DNA of 64,000 nucleotides from Blastobasis lacticolella (taxonomy: Eukaryota; Arthropoda; Insecta; Lepidoptera; Blastobasidae): contig LR990065.1 in assembly GCA_905147135.1 (NCBI GenBank), positions 1,054,001-1,118,000 of the forward strand. Reading direction: 5' to 3'. Positions 24,401 to 33,850 of the stretch are shown here, one piece after another (the first letter of the stretch is position 1; every line of letters starts with the position of its first letter). Under the pieces are notes generated by a model. It was not told the DNA's origin, made no database searches, and was given only the letters and a program-made list of their open reading frames with translations. The translations under genes and the position numbers were made by a program.

Positions 24401-27400
24401 TACCTTGTGATGGATTAAGGAGAATATAGGTATATTGTATTTTAAACTTAAAATAAAAAAGTGATATCTGTAAAGATATCACTTTTTTATTCTGATAAAA
24501 AAGTGAAAATTAGTTTAATTAGTGAAAACCCTTAAAACACTTACAAATCTCCAGCTCCACCTCCTGACATTCAGTTATTGAGAACTCCATGTCGAAATTC
24601 GTGTTTACATGCAGTCCCATCTCGAATGATATTTAAAAGAGAGATAATTATAAATATATCATGTACACATATTTAATAAACACCAAAAATAAAGATGGAT
24701 GGATTGTGTAATAATAGATATCATTGAGTGAGAGAAAGAGAACCTACTGTGCCAACCCCAAATTAATGGAATTCATTACACATAAACATCAAAACAGCAT
24801 GCAATGAAAACAAGTTTGAAGCTTACCTGAAGCTGGAGCCATATAACTGGAGCTGCCACTGGGCTGGGTTTCGCTGGGGCTGTCATTGGTTGCACTGTGG
24901 CTGCCATTGGGCTGGGTTTCCGCAGTTAGCTGTAATTCATTTTGAAATTTTTAATTCTTTAGCTTAGCCTAAGATTGAAATAATTATTCATAGAAATATT
25001 GTAATAACTAGTTTTCATAGATTATTTGAAAAACTAAATTGTAAAGATTGCCATAAATAACTTAACAGTATAATTTTGCTTATTATTGACAGTAAAGTTA
25101 ATTAATATAATACCTAGTATCATACACCATATTCTTAGCATTTTTACATAGGTTTTAAATAACCATCTACCATGTTATCTAACAGTTAAAACATTTGTGC
25201 GGTGTAGACATTGCCTACAAATGGTAAATATGAGTGCAAATATTAAGATATTGGGTTAGGTAAGATAGATATTGGAAATTAGGTATATTTCAGTATGCAA
25301 TCGGCCAAACTTAAAAACATGCAAAAGCATAGGTCGGTACTAACATCAAAATTAAAAGGAATCTGGACTCCAGGAATTCCCTGCACAGCCACCTTCCCAA
25401 TAATGGTATAATAATCCTCTCTTCTAAGTCAGAGAGAGGTATTATTTGATTGGGTCTACCACCTGTGCCTCCATGGCTTCTTCTGATGTCTGCCGCCTTG
25501 CCCTTGGTGCGACATTTTAGCAGGTGCCAGTACTTATTGATATAAAAATTTAAAATACATGCAGTAACATAAATATAAGTACCTATGCAGTTCAATATTT
25601 GTATACATTCAGTTTATTGAATCACATAAGACATATTTTAGAAAAAAAGTGTTAACAAAAAAGTGAAAAATGTGTTAGAAGAAAACCCTTATAAGTTAAT
25701 GTATAATGGGAAGTGAAACAAAATTTGAAGAGGAAAAAATGTGTTAGATTAGGTATATGTGAGAAACCCTAGATACTCATACAGACACATAACATTACCG
25801 AGCAGTTACAATAAATAAGCAGACTTACTCGTTTCCAATTTGCGTGAGTTTTTATGAGGCCCCCACCAATGGAGTTGAGTCGGCGGGCCAGCTCCTCCCA
25901 AGCCTTGAGAGCCTCTTGCTGGCCAAGAGGCCCCTTTCCTAGGTTGCCAAGCACTAGGTCTCTGTGGCTTTCGGCGAACTCCACCAGCAGCTCGAGTTGC
26001 CGGTGAGCAACTTTGCGATTTGGAGCCATTTCTACAACACAAATTAACTTAATATACGTGAATTCTTCGTGACGTGAATTGGACGAGTTGATAAAACGCA
26101 CAAATATACAAAACACACTTACTTTCACTGTATTTTTATTGAAAACACGAAACAAAGAAAACGGTGAAAACTTTGTGGTTTGACAACTAAAGTTTCAAAA
26201 TATCAACAAGTAGTATAATACTGGTAAATGAAAACGTTCCGTAATACATAACGCTTGCACCACAACACTGACTTTTTAAATAAGTTGGGTTATCGATTAT
26301 TCGCCATTACTCGCGGCAACTTCATGTCAGTGTTTTATCGATTGATATCGGTGGCAAGCTGGTTGAAGGAGATGTTGCAGGCTTTACGTAATCGCAAATC
26401 ATCGATAGAAATTTCTCGTAGTCCGCAACAAAACATCGGTTGCAACATGTTTCATTGCCGTTACATAATCGGGCTGCTGACCTCCACCACCCTGCTACCA
26501 GGGGAACTTGACCTGATTGGATCTTGTTTACACACTCAGTCACCTGAATGTGCAGGTTTTATCACGATGTTTTCCTCACCGTAAGAGCATCGGTTAGCAT
26601 TCAACAACACTTCTCACACAAACATACACATAACTCAGAAAAGAGTTATTGGTACGTGGCCGCAGTGCCACTCCACCACTCTCATGATAATGTAAATATT
26701 AGTTTTTATGCTCAGGTACCCAATATTACTTTGTTGCAGCCAATAACAATTCAGCAGGAGGCTTTTTTGGTGGTTTAAGTGGTAAGTCTGATTAAAATTA
26801 GTATAAATAATAGGATGTGTAACTCATAATCATCATCTCGGATAAGCTTCCTTGCGACAGGCGAGGGGCCCGGCTCCCTTTTCTATTTCTCTTGGTCGGT
26901 CGGCACGCATGGCATACTTAACGATGTGCAGCTAACGCTTGTTGGGTCGACCTCTCTTTTCTGTGCCTAGCGGAGATGGCATGGTAAGACATTTGTTCCC
27001 TCGTGATTTGCTAGCCTGCGCAAGACGAGTCTATACCGTCAAAGGCGGGCACTCTTGCAGCTTATTTGCGATGTCACAGATAGCGTAAAAGAAACGGATA
27101 AAGAAGTAGATGTAGCGAAAGAAGAGTATGACAGAATAAAACATTTAGTAAAGAACACGTAGTAAAAACACAGAGGAGCAACAGAAAGAGTGGAACATAA
27201 GGCTTTCTAATGTTTTCCGTACAAACTGAATAATATTTTGGAAATCCATTCAGATTTCCTTCCGTGGAGCTCTAAGAGATCAGAAGCCAGGATGGCAGAG
27301 TAAAGCAAATGTGTTATTAATATAAAATGAATTTTCAATCATTATAATTTACTGTACTCACCTTAGGTTAAGGATGTCATGGGTATCCGAATAAATTATG

Positions 27401-27685
27401 TCTATGAATATTTTGAATGTTGGTTTGAAAGTGATAAGAGTGCAGTACAAGTTCCAACACATTCTGAAACAGTGAATTAAATAAATCCTGAATGTGACAC
27501 GTATACGGATAAGATTATCTATTAAAGGTGATGAATGCGGATGAAGCGAGAGAGGTTTGTCAGGATCAAAGCAAGTGAAAAAATCTCTTGCCCAAAACAA
27601 ATCAAATCGTGATAAGTAAGAAATGTAATTTTTTTTATATATTTTTCTGTTTGCAGATTTGATTAATACTGTCCAAGCAGGCTGA
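15419..27685 (+). CDS. Small secreted-peptide gene B (five exons, 52 aa)
   Basis: Exons: 15419-15451, 19271-19298, 19441-19467, 26740-26781 and 27657-27685 (stop TGA). Each is bounded by ag/gt with good polypyrimidine tracts, and the lengths 33+28+27+42+29 give exactly 53 codons. The first exon encodes MYFIFSIFVIV and the second completes a signal peptide of about 20 residues ending SCAVA. The mature part starts QFVGLGFMG, continues ANNNSAGGFFGGLS and ends DLINTVQAG, about 32 residues with one acidic and no basic residue or cysteine. AATAAA lies 60 nt after the stop. Introns 1 and 3 contain the LINE, the SINEs and the Harbinger element. The family is not recognised. Possible roles (antimicrobial, reproductive, silk or venom peptide) are not separable here. 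Confidence 0.8.
16244..16489 (+). repeat. 123-bp tandem repeat, two units
   Basis: Units start at 16244 and 16367. They correspond to the first and third units of the array at 815-1183, so one unit was gained or lost after the duplication. Confidence 0.9.
16857..18935 (+). pseudogene. LINE ORF2 fragment, copy B, with a nonsense codon
   Basis: Near-identical to 1551-3629 (offset 15306). A G-to-T change creates TAA at 17037-17039 in the linker. A compensating one-base insertion and deletion follows, and the frame is open from 17040 to the stop at 18933-18935, keeping the YTDYSKAFDRINH, GVPQGSLLGP and AYADD motifs. A few missense differences exist (for example KKHHFPP for KKHHLPP). The whole element spans 16857-19138 with an A-rich tail at about 19113-19138. 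Confidence 0.9.
20262..20515 (+). mobile_element. SINE family 1, copy in gene B intron 3
   Basis: Orthologous to 5031-5285 through the segmental duplication. A 5-bp difference lies in the tRNA-like head (ggtctgccacg versus ggtcaacatgccacg). Confidence 0.85.
22240..22335 (+). mobile_element. LINE 3' tail nested in the Harbinger element
   Basis: Contains gggctggctacaatagccgg, ctctcagtcacgtataaagg and atttgagtccaagta. This matches the reverse complement of 29585-29660, the 3' end of the RNase H-bearing LINE at 29580-31140. It is a severely 5'-truncated copy. Confidence 0.8.
22360..22745 (+). repeat. Unclassified dispersed repeat in the Harbinger interior
   Basis: Two related stretches (about 22360-22440 and 22540-22650) share attataaat, gtctgtctgttac and cacggc, and the second has gatgaaatttggtatggaaa. 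This resembles the 5' part of abundant insect non-autonomous elements, possibly Helitrons. There is no coding content. Confidence 0.4.
23846..26029 (-). pseudogene. Harbinger accessory Myb/SANT-like protein, spliced, frameshifted
   Basis: Exon 1 (26029-25829) starts MAPNRKVAHRQLELL and continues WEELARRLNSIGG and KTHANWKR before gtaagt. Exon 2 (25532-25345) continues YWHLLKCRTKGKAADIRR and SDLEERII, the usual Myb/SANT-like trihelix end, with an indel near 25400 before GKVAVQGIPGVQIP. Exon 3 (24929-24827) has two ETQPxGS motifs. Exon 4 (24280-24152) has three SEQPRDD-type repeats. A last exon near 24074-23846 holds EERCLTVEERTGAEL, out of frame with its acceptor. In known Harbingers this protein binds the element ends and helps import the transposase. 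Frameshifts suggest decay. Confidence 0.75.
24452..24491. repeat. Perfect 18-bp hairpin
   Basis: The arms 24452-24469 and 24474-24491 are exact inverted repeats (aaaaaagtgatatct and its complement) around a gtaa loop. It lies between exons 3 and 4 of the minus-strand Myb-like gene. Confidence 0.85.
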
Positions 27686-27744
27686 CCCTGCAATGAAAGT
27701 TCGCCCGACGACTCCTCTCGAAGTAAAAATGTTAAGAAGTTGTC

Positions 27745-27750
27745 AATAAA
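27745..27750 (+). terminator. Poly(A) signal of gene B
   Basis: AATAAA lies 60 nt after the TGA of gene B. Gene C has the same hexamer 64 nt after its stop. Confidence 0.7.
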
Positions 27751-28344
27751 AATCGTATTCTCACTCTATATTGCCGTATTTATTTAAATGTAACCTGCCT
27801 CCTAGTATTGCAAACGTCATAGGCTACGGTATCTTACTTAGGCATACTGTCGGTATCTTACTTAGGCGTATGAAGGATGACAAAGAAACCGTAATAAAAC
27901 TAAGCCTCCGCTTCCGTCTGTCTGTCACAGAACAATATTTTAGAACCGTTATACCTATAGACACTTCAAAGGACACATTTGTGACTATTTACTACCTGTT
28001 AGGGACATCAGTTCAAAAATGTTTTATAATACCGGTAAATGATTGTTTTATTACAAATCAGTGCCAGGAAAAGTTATAGTAACGTGTAAAGTGTTATATG
28101 TGAGGAACAAAACCGCCTAATGGTATAGGTACAAAAGTGCCCCTACCGTTTTCCTTACATAAGATACGAACATGCGCCTATACAAATATTAAGAGTTTTT
28201 TTTGTAGACTTTCAGACATTGGTAAAAAAGTGTAACAAGCGTGGGTACAAAACGCCCTTTCACCTTTTCGTACATGAGTCTCTATCCAAAAAATGAATGC
28301 ATTGGTTTAGGGAGTGACAGGCAATATGTAGGAACTCGTTAGTC

Positions 28345-28450
28345 AACTCGTGATCATGACGCATGCAACTGCGTCAAAATATCGAGGTAAAAACATTTAG
28401 CCCTGGTAGCAAACCCGATAACATCTGTAGTGGAAGTGTAGTGAATGTTG
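28345..28450 (+). repeat. Penelope 3' fragment
   Basis: Contains gtgatcatgacgcatgcaac, then gcgtcaaaatatcg and tagcaaacccgataacat, matching about 8295-8390 and 35110-35200 in order. gacgca/tgcgtc can pair around tgcaac. Confidence 0.6.
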
Positions 28451-28569
28451 AAAGTCTTAAAACCTATAAATGTAGGAAATTCATTTGTGTTGTGACCTGC
28501 ATTTTAAATTATAAGACAATAGGTATACCTGAAATTGAATACCTACCTAACTTATAAACTATTGCGTAC

Positions 28570-28835
28570 TTTTGCTAATAACCGTGTGGTGTCCGGCAGA
28601 GTAGAATAGCTCCAACCCTTACTTTCCTGGGTGTCGTACAAGGCGATTAAAGTTTTCGAGGCAAAAGACCTAAGTCTCTATAGACTGGAAAATGGGCAGC
28701 AGCGTTTTCCATTGTTCTTTTTATAAGACTGCAGTCGCCAACCCGCCTGCCGAGCGTGGAGATTGTGGCAATAACCTCCCCTTTTGTGGGAGAAGTCCTA
28801 CGTTCTGCAGTGGACTGATATGGGTTGTGATGATG
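28570..28835 (+). repeat. Probable retroelement 3' region
   Basis: GC-richer than its surroundings, with tgccgagcgtggagattgtg and ctgcagtggactgatatggg and a gatgatgatta end. It resembles common 3' ends of insect LINEs, but no coding part is left and no second copy was found in this window. Confidence 0.35.
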
Positions 28836-29575
28836 ATTAGTCAGTTGATAATATCGCGGTCCGGGACCTACCATCAAGCCCAATCGAGAATTTTAAGTCG
28901 CCGTTGGTCGAATATAATTGAGTGAGAGAACACCATCTGAGCAATCTGCAGTGTGGAGTGTAACGTGGTTCTCTGTTTTGGGGGGATATGTAGGGGAAGT
29001 CATTATTTTTCCCTCACTTCCTCCGGTTTCATGCGTACAGCGCCAACTATGTAGTTTGCGAAGCAATTCTATGCCAATATACGTGGTAAAGTACAGCCGG
29101 CTGCGGCGGAATGAGCAATTTTCTAATACGTATCTAAATCATTCCTAACCACTTATTAGATGGCGCCCCGACAATTTCTTCTTCTTTGTAGGTTCTTAGC
29201 AAAGAGGATATAATCACTGAGTACGTTGTATTGGATTGTATTTATCAATTGTTTTCAACAATTTTGTAGGTTGTTATAAATTATTGCAAACAAAACAAAT
29301 ATCAAATTGACAGAGTCAATTCGTTTCATTGACGCTAGGATCAAGAATGGACGTAATACAACTATGAAAGGTTTGTATTAAAATGGAACAAAGTGCCTAG
29401 TGCCTAATGACTACTACTACCCGCATGCGTGGGCGATATAGACGTGTTTGTTGATCGTCCGATAAAAATAATCGTCAAAATTAGTATTAATACGTATTTT
29501 TAATTAATCAGTCCGAAAAATTCATTTAATGATGTTATGTGCGGTTTGTAATAAATTCGTTGAGATTACCGAGGT
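28836..29575. other. Unassigned stretch
   Basis: No gene or repeat was recognised. Short ORFs here lack domains. Confidence 0.35.
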
Positions 29576-29649
29576 TAGGTTAGGGGCTCCCATTTTCCTT
29601 ACTTGGACTCAAATTTGGTCCTTTATTCGTGACTGAGAGCCGGCTATTA

Positions 29650-30090
29650 TAGCCAGCCCAGCTCCTTCCAGAAGTCTATTAGTCCCTTGGGACGTTCACA
29701 GACTTCTCGAAAGGACCCTGTCCCTATTGAGGCTTTAGCTTTGTAGTCCTTTAGCTCCTCACACTCCAGGACCACGTGAGCTGTCGTTTCCTCAGCTACT
29801 AAACATCCCCTGCACAGGGGGCTGTCTGTAGCTCCGATGGTATGCAGACGTTTGTTTAGGAGGAGGTGCCCTGTAATTGTACCAACTACTGTCTAAATGT
29901 CTCTTCGTTTTAGGTCCAGTAGTCTTTTAGTTAGCTTAGGTGATCTTTCGCTCACCACTAACTTAGACTGCCTGCATCCGGGTGTGTTTTCCCAGCGCTT
30001 GTTGTGCTGGTCATTTGTATGTTTGCTTACCCACGAGCGTAGTGTGTTGAAAGAAAGGGGTAGAGATGGAGCGGGACCTGCAGTCCTCAT
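29650..30090 (-). pseudogene. LINE ORF2 C-terminal cysteine-rich end
   Basis: The translation starts AGPAPSLPLSFNTLRSW, hits an in-frame TAG near 29893 and resumes TVVGTITGHLLLNKRL. It ends PLCRGCLVAEETTAHVVLEC (a C-C-H-C pattern) and WKELGWL before a stop. This is the usual zinc-knuckle tail of I/LOA/R1-type LINEs. Confidence 0.75.
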
Positions 30091-30800
30091 CCCTGATAGC
30101 TCCTTGCTAGTTCATCGGCGGCATCGTTGCCCATTGAGTTGCTATGACCCTTAATCCATTGTAGAGTGACCCTGTTCACCGAGGAGATGTCCTCTAGTGC
30201 ATGGTGACACTCCAGGATCAAGGAACTGTTAATACTGTTGCCCATTAGAGCTTTCAGTACGGACATGCTATCTGTTAGTATTCTGACGCCTTGGTCCCGT
30301 ACGCCAAGGCGCTGCACTAGCCGAGCGGCCTGTGTGATCGCAACACATTCGCACTGAAATATGGTACTATGCTCTCCTAATGTTAGTGATGATCTGAAAT
30401 TCAGATCTAGCGAGAAGATTCCCGCTCCTGTGCCCTGGTCGGTCTTTGATCCATCCGTGTATATTCGGACTTCTCGTATCCCAGACCAGTCTGTCTCCGT
30501 CTCAGCAGTCTGGATTTGGTATCTTTTGCCAAATATGAACTGCTTCGGAGTTCTGTCACACTTGGCCTCAAACAATGGGTTGTTTGCCACCATTGTTTCC
30601 CACAAAGTATGGTGAGAACCAAGTTTGTTGTACCAGATGTTTGATACCTTGAGTCTGAGTGTAGCCATCATTGCCTCCTGCTGTATATGCAGGTCAAGCG
30701 GTGGCAGTCCCAGTAGTACCTCAAGGGCTGCCGATGGTGTTGAGCGCATGCAGCCATAAGAGCGGGGATAGGACCCCTCCCTGGGGACATCCTCTCGCAA
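30087..30800 (-). pseudogene. LINE RNase H domain
   Basis: The frame contains LEVLLGLPPLDLHIQQEA, then an RNase H fold with its acidic residues in order: IYTDGSKTDQGTGAGIFS (D), FQCECVAITQAA (E), RILTDSMSVLKAL (D) and WIKGHSNSMGNDAADELA (H and D). It is preceded by a frameshifted RT remnant and followed by a frame change near 30090. RNase H would remove the RNA strand of the hybrid during integration. Confidence 0.88.
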
Positions 30801-31145
30801 CCACCGCTCTTGTTGTGTTATTCATAGTGAGTCGCACGGCCCTGTATCTCAATCAATGTCTATGAAGACCCCTAGGGTGGATTGTTTAGATGCCATAGCG
30901 TGCTCTATATGAGCTGTCAGGCTATGTAGTGCTGATTCAGTGCCCTTGCCTATGGAGTAGGTATGTTGATTTTTGTGGAGAGGGTAGTTAGTTAGAGCAG
31001 AGTCTCTGATATCTCTGTCACATATTCTCTCCAGTACCTTCAGCATGAACGAAGTCAAACTTATCGGTCTGAAGAATTTGGGTTGTGTAGAGTCACCTTT
31101 GCCGGGTTTGGGTATGAACACAACCCTTACCTCTTTCCACTTTAG

Positions 31146-31775
31146 CGGAGAGATTACCGAGGATGGATCGACAGTGACGTGTAGCGTGTGTTCGAAGTGT
31201 CAACACTTCGTATGCACGGGTTTACGCAGCAAGCCGAGGTCTTTTTTTTTTGTTTTTATGTCATACTGTAGGCAAACAGGCAAGCGGACCACCTGATGGA
31301 AAGTGGTCACCACTGCCTATAGACATTAGCAACTAGGTCTAACTGGCGTTGCAGCATCTGTCGGAAGTATAAGTCGCCGGGTCCCGCCACTATCAATGGT
31401 GAGGCTATCATCAAGTCAGGATTTACGCCAGGAGCTTGACTCTATTAAAAGCGACATGGGACCTAAGCCTGCAGAGCCGAAGGACTCCGGGAACCTAACT
31501 GACATATCCGTGCCATAATCTGTGCTTGAGCGTAGGATTGAAGCAGTCGAATGTAAATTACAGGATCTCGAAAAAATTGGGGCGATTTAATATCAAATCT
31601 CCAAGTTCGTGTGACAACACTTAAGAATAATTTTTTCTTGTCAGTGTGAGCAGGCTGATCGTGTACTGAATTTGGAATTCCATGGTATACCGGAGCACTC
31701 CCAGGAAAAATTATCCAGTGTCATTGGTAAAGCGGGCAAAGTGGCCGGGGTTACTAATACCGAACAAGTTGTTGA
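31146..31775 (+). pseudogene. LINE ORF1 remnant with PHD-type finger and coiled-coil/RNA-binding part
   Basis: 31146-31236 reads GEITEDGSTVTCSVCSKC and HFVCTGL, the first half of a PHD-like finger. The second half (NWRCSICRKYKSPGPA) resumes at about 31343 after a 92-bp insertion. Downstream are SQDLRQELDSIKSD, LERRIEAVECKLQDLEK (coiled coil) and ADRVLNLEFHGIPEHSQEKL, the ORF1 pattern of CR1/L2-type LINEs. Stops and frameshifts are present and ORF2 is absent. Confidence 0.65.
31243..31334 (-). mobile_element. 92-bp LINE tail inserted in the PHD-finger ORF1
   Basis: Flanked by the 6-bp duplication AGGTCT (31237-31242 and 31335-31340). It begins with a poly(T) run (minus-strand poly(A)) and carries caccacctgatggaaagtggt-type sequence (accacctgatggaaagtggt) of the LINE family at 52591-55530. 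It splits the PHD finger between its cysteine pairs. Confidence 0.85.
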
Positions 31776-31784
31776 TAAACCGTT

Positions 31785-32198
31785 TCAGATTCTATTCTAC
31801 CCATGAAACTGAACAACTTTCCCTAAGAAACATACCCGCGGAAACTCATAGTTTAGGCAGAAATCGAGATTCTTTAAAAAAGTTGTATTTTTGTACAAAA
31901 AAAATATCAAATATCGATAACTACATCATTCACAATTATTTAGACACTCAAACTTCAAATTTAAGTTGAAATAAATGCAGTTTAAGTAAAAGCACGCAAT
32001 GTAAAGCGTGAAGGCCGGCCGGCCGCGCGGGGTCAGTGGCTACTGGTCACGTGGGCGAGCGAGAGGCGTGCGCCAAACGATGTACATTGCGCGTCGCAAT
32101 TAATTATTTATTTTAGGTAGCGAAATTTCGAAGTCATTTCCGCGAGTATGTTTCTTGGGGAAAGTTATTCAGTTTCATGAGTAGAATATGGGGTTTCA
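31785..32198. repeat. Imperfect inverted repeat, ~60-bp arms
   Basis: 31785-31844 and 32137-32198 are inverted relatives (catgaaactgaacaacttt and agaaacatacccgcggaaa against their reverse complements, roughly 90% by eye). The spacer of about 290 bp includes a GC-rich patch (ggccggccggccgcgcgggg). It could be the ends of a non-autonomous foldback element or two opposed repeats. Confidence 0.75.
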
Positions 32199-32960
32199 AT
32201 TAATGCTAGCGGTCTTTTTACACCTTGTATGTATAGATATCTAAACAAAATATTTTCAAATTCATGTTTATAGAATTTCTGTAAAAACTTAAAACTAAAA
32301 TTTTTGATACCTAATTTAATTTCCTATTTTGTTTACATCTTGGTGTTGCTTGTTGTATACATATTAAAGAATACTGTACATTACTGTTATCACTGCTGAA
32401 TTGTATAACTATACCTACGCATAAGATGTATTTTGTTATTTCAGGTAGTGCCTTTAAGAATAAATAAAAAAATAAATTGTAAAAAAAAAAAATTTTATGG
32501 ATTTCGTAATTTTTTAAATCATTTTCCTTTGGGTCGTATGGTGTTAGGAAACCTTGAATAGCATACGAAAGACTAATATCTTAGCCATATCGGCCACTGC
32601 GCCTTTTAAACCGAAATTTAAAAAGTACTGTTTTTGTTTCTGCACTCTGATCAATATTTTCGGCAAAACTTAGTCAAATGAGAAACTCAGAACTCACAAA
32701 ACACATAATTTGTATGTTTGTATGTAAATGAAACCTCCTGACGCAATTTCTTTAATTCTTAACTTTATGTTTCTAATGTTTTTTACAATTACTTTTACTA
32801 TGTGGGAGCTATTGTGCCCGTAGCCCGGTCAATTGTCCACTATTGTGAAATTATGAATATTGTTATTGTATTCAATCTATTAACCAAAGAATTTACGTAG
32901 CTTAAAAAGCATCCTAGTAAAGACTTCTATCCTAAAAAATTTAAAATCTATGTGGAGAAC
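32199..32960. other. Unassigned AT-rich stretch
   Basis: No recognisable gene or repeat. Confidence 0.35.
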
Positions 32961-32999
32961 CCCCTTCGGCCTGAACGAAAACATCATAATATATTTAAG

Positions 33000-33384
33000 A
33001 GTACTCTTGTCGGTGGAGTAAGCGCCACTCTTTTCTCCTATCTGCCAACCTCTTCATCTCTTTATAATCTCTGGCGCTCACTTTTTCCATCACATCCTTT
33101 CAATATTTATATCTTGGCCTTCCTCTTCTTCTCTTTTCTTTAACTTTGCGTTCTATTATCACTCTTAAAAAGTTGTCATGTCTTATTACATATCCTAGCA
33201 TTTTCCCCCTTCTGTTCTCAATAACTTTTAGTAAATTTCGCTTTTCCTTCACTAAATTCAACACTTCTTCGTTTGTCTTTTTTTCCCTCCAGCTAATCCT
33301 TTCTATTTTCCTCCAGCACCACATTTCAAATGCGTTCAATCTCTTCTTATCCTCCGCAGTCAGCGTCCACGTCTCACTCCCGTA
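33000..33384 (-). pseudogene. RTE-like LINE C-terminal fragment
   Basis: Reading leftwards: NAFEMWCWRKIERISW, NEEVLNLVKEKRNLL, RRGKMLGYVIRHDNFL and KRRRGRPRYKY, a stop, then KVSARDYKEMKRLADRR and EWRLLHRQEYS before a stop. This is the conserved EMWCWRRM...GRPR end of RTE/L2-like LINE proteins. RT motifs are absent. Confidence 0.75.
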
Positions 33385-33594
33385 CTACAATACTCCAGAT
33401 AGAAACTTAAATTAATTGTTTTTTTAGATAATTTAGCTATTTTTTATTTTAGTAAGTGCTTTTTCTTGTGGAATACATATTTATACTAAATTTAATATGT
33501 CTGTTCATTACCTAGACAGGCATTGGTATTACCGTCTCCCACATTTTTTTTATAGTCTAAAGGAACAGAATATCTGAATTTTGTTAATACTATA

Positions 33595-33850
33595 TTTTTT
33601 TAATACTACAAAGGTGGCAAACAAGCTTACGGCCCGCACGATAGTAAGCAGTCACCGCAGCTTATGGACGTTTGCAATACCAGGGGCATCACCCGCGTGT
33701 TGCCGACCCCGTAAAAACCTTTTCACCTCTTTCTTGAAGAACTCATGTTGTACTCTCCAGGGAAAACTCTTTGCGCATGTTCGTCGCGGCTTGGTTTACC
33801 AACCGAGGGCGGACCCTAAACAACAGCCCTATAGCAGATCATAGGTTGAA
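33595..33850 (-). pseudogene. LINE ORF2 C-terminal tail fragment
   Basis: The reverse strand reads FFKKEVKRFLRGRQHAGDA and PGIANVHKLR, parallel to the PPGVADVHKQR ending of the LINE at 52591-55530. The upstream part is lost. It is a diverged relative of the gggccacctgatgg tail family. Confidence 0.55.

Larger units (their letters stand above)
21140..26476 (+). mobile_element. PIF/Harbinger DNA transposon, 5337 bp
   Basis: Imperfect terminal inverted repeats: left CAGGCTGATTACGTAAC, right (reverse complement) CAGCCCGATTATGTAAC, 14 of 17 matching. They are flanked by the 3-bp duplication CTG (21137-21139 and 26477-26479). The duplicated locus in gene A holds the empty site with a single CTG (5897-5899). 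The element carries a DDE transposase on the plus strand and a Myb/SANT-like gene on the minus strand, the usual two-gene Harbinger layout. Subterminal regions carry several ttgcaac/gttgcaa motifs at both ends. Both genes appear damaged. Confidence 0.92.
21066..26690 (-). mobile_element. SINE family 2 copy split by the Harbinger element
   Basis: The halves 21066-21139 and 26477-26690 together match the uninterrupted SINE at 5838-6135. The break coincides with the CTG target duplication of the inserted DNA transposon. Confidence 0.85.
15430..26997 (+). repeat. Recent direct segmental duplication, right copy (interrupted)
   Basis: Counterpart of 1-6417. Similarity runs from 15430 to 21139, is broken by the Harbinger insertion (21140-26476) and resumes at 26477-26997. 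The exons of genes A and B inside it are identical apart from the part of A outside the window. The spacing between copies is about 15.4 kb. Confidence 0.93.
29580..31140 (-). mobile_element. RNase H-bearing LINE (I/LOA-like), internally deleted
   Basis: On the minus strand, 31121-30850 encodes the N-terminal RT part (PISLTSFMLKVLERICDR, then KGTESALHSLTAHIEHA and VFIDID). Only a shifted CPQGGVLSPLLW remains near 30775, and the YxDD box is deleted. RNase H and a C-terminal CCHC segment follow. The 3' end near 29580 contains the tail copied into the Harbinger element at 22240. It cannot encode an active polymerase. Confidence 0.82.

Noticed and set aside
27686..28080. Plus-strand ORF 27771-28079 as a gene after gene B
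   Set aside because: No domain, no splice sites or codon bias seen, and it starts directly behind the poly(A) signal of gene B.
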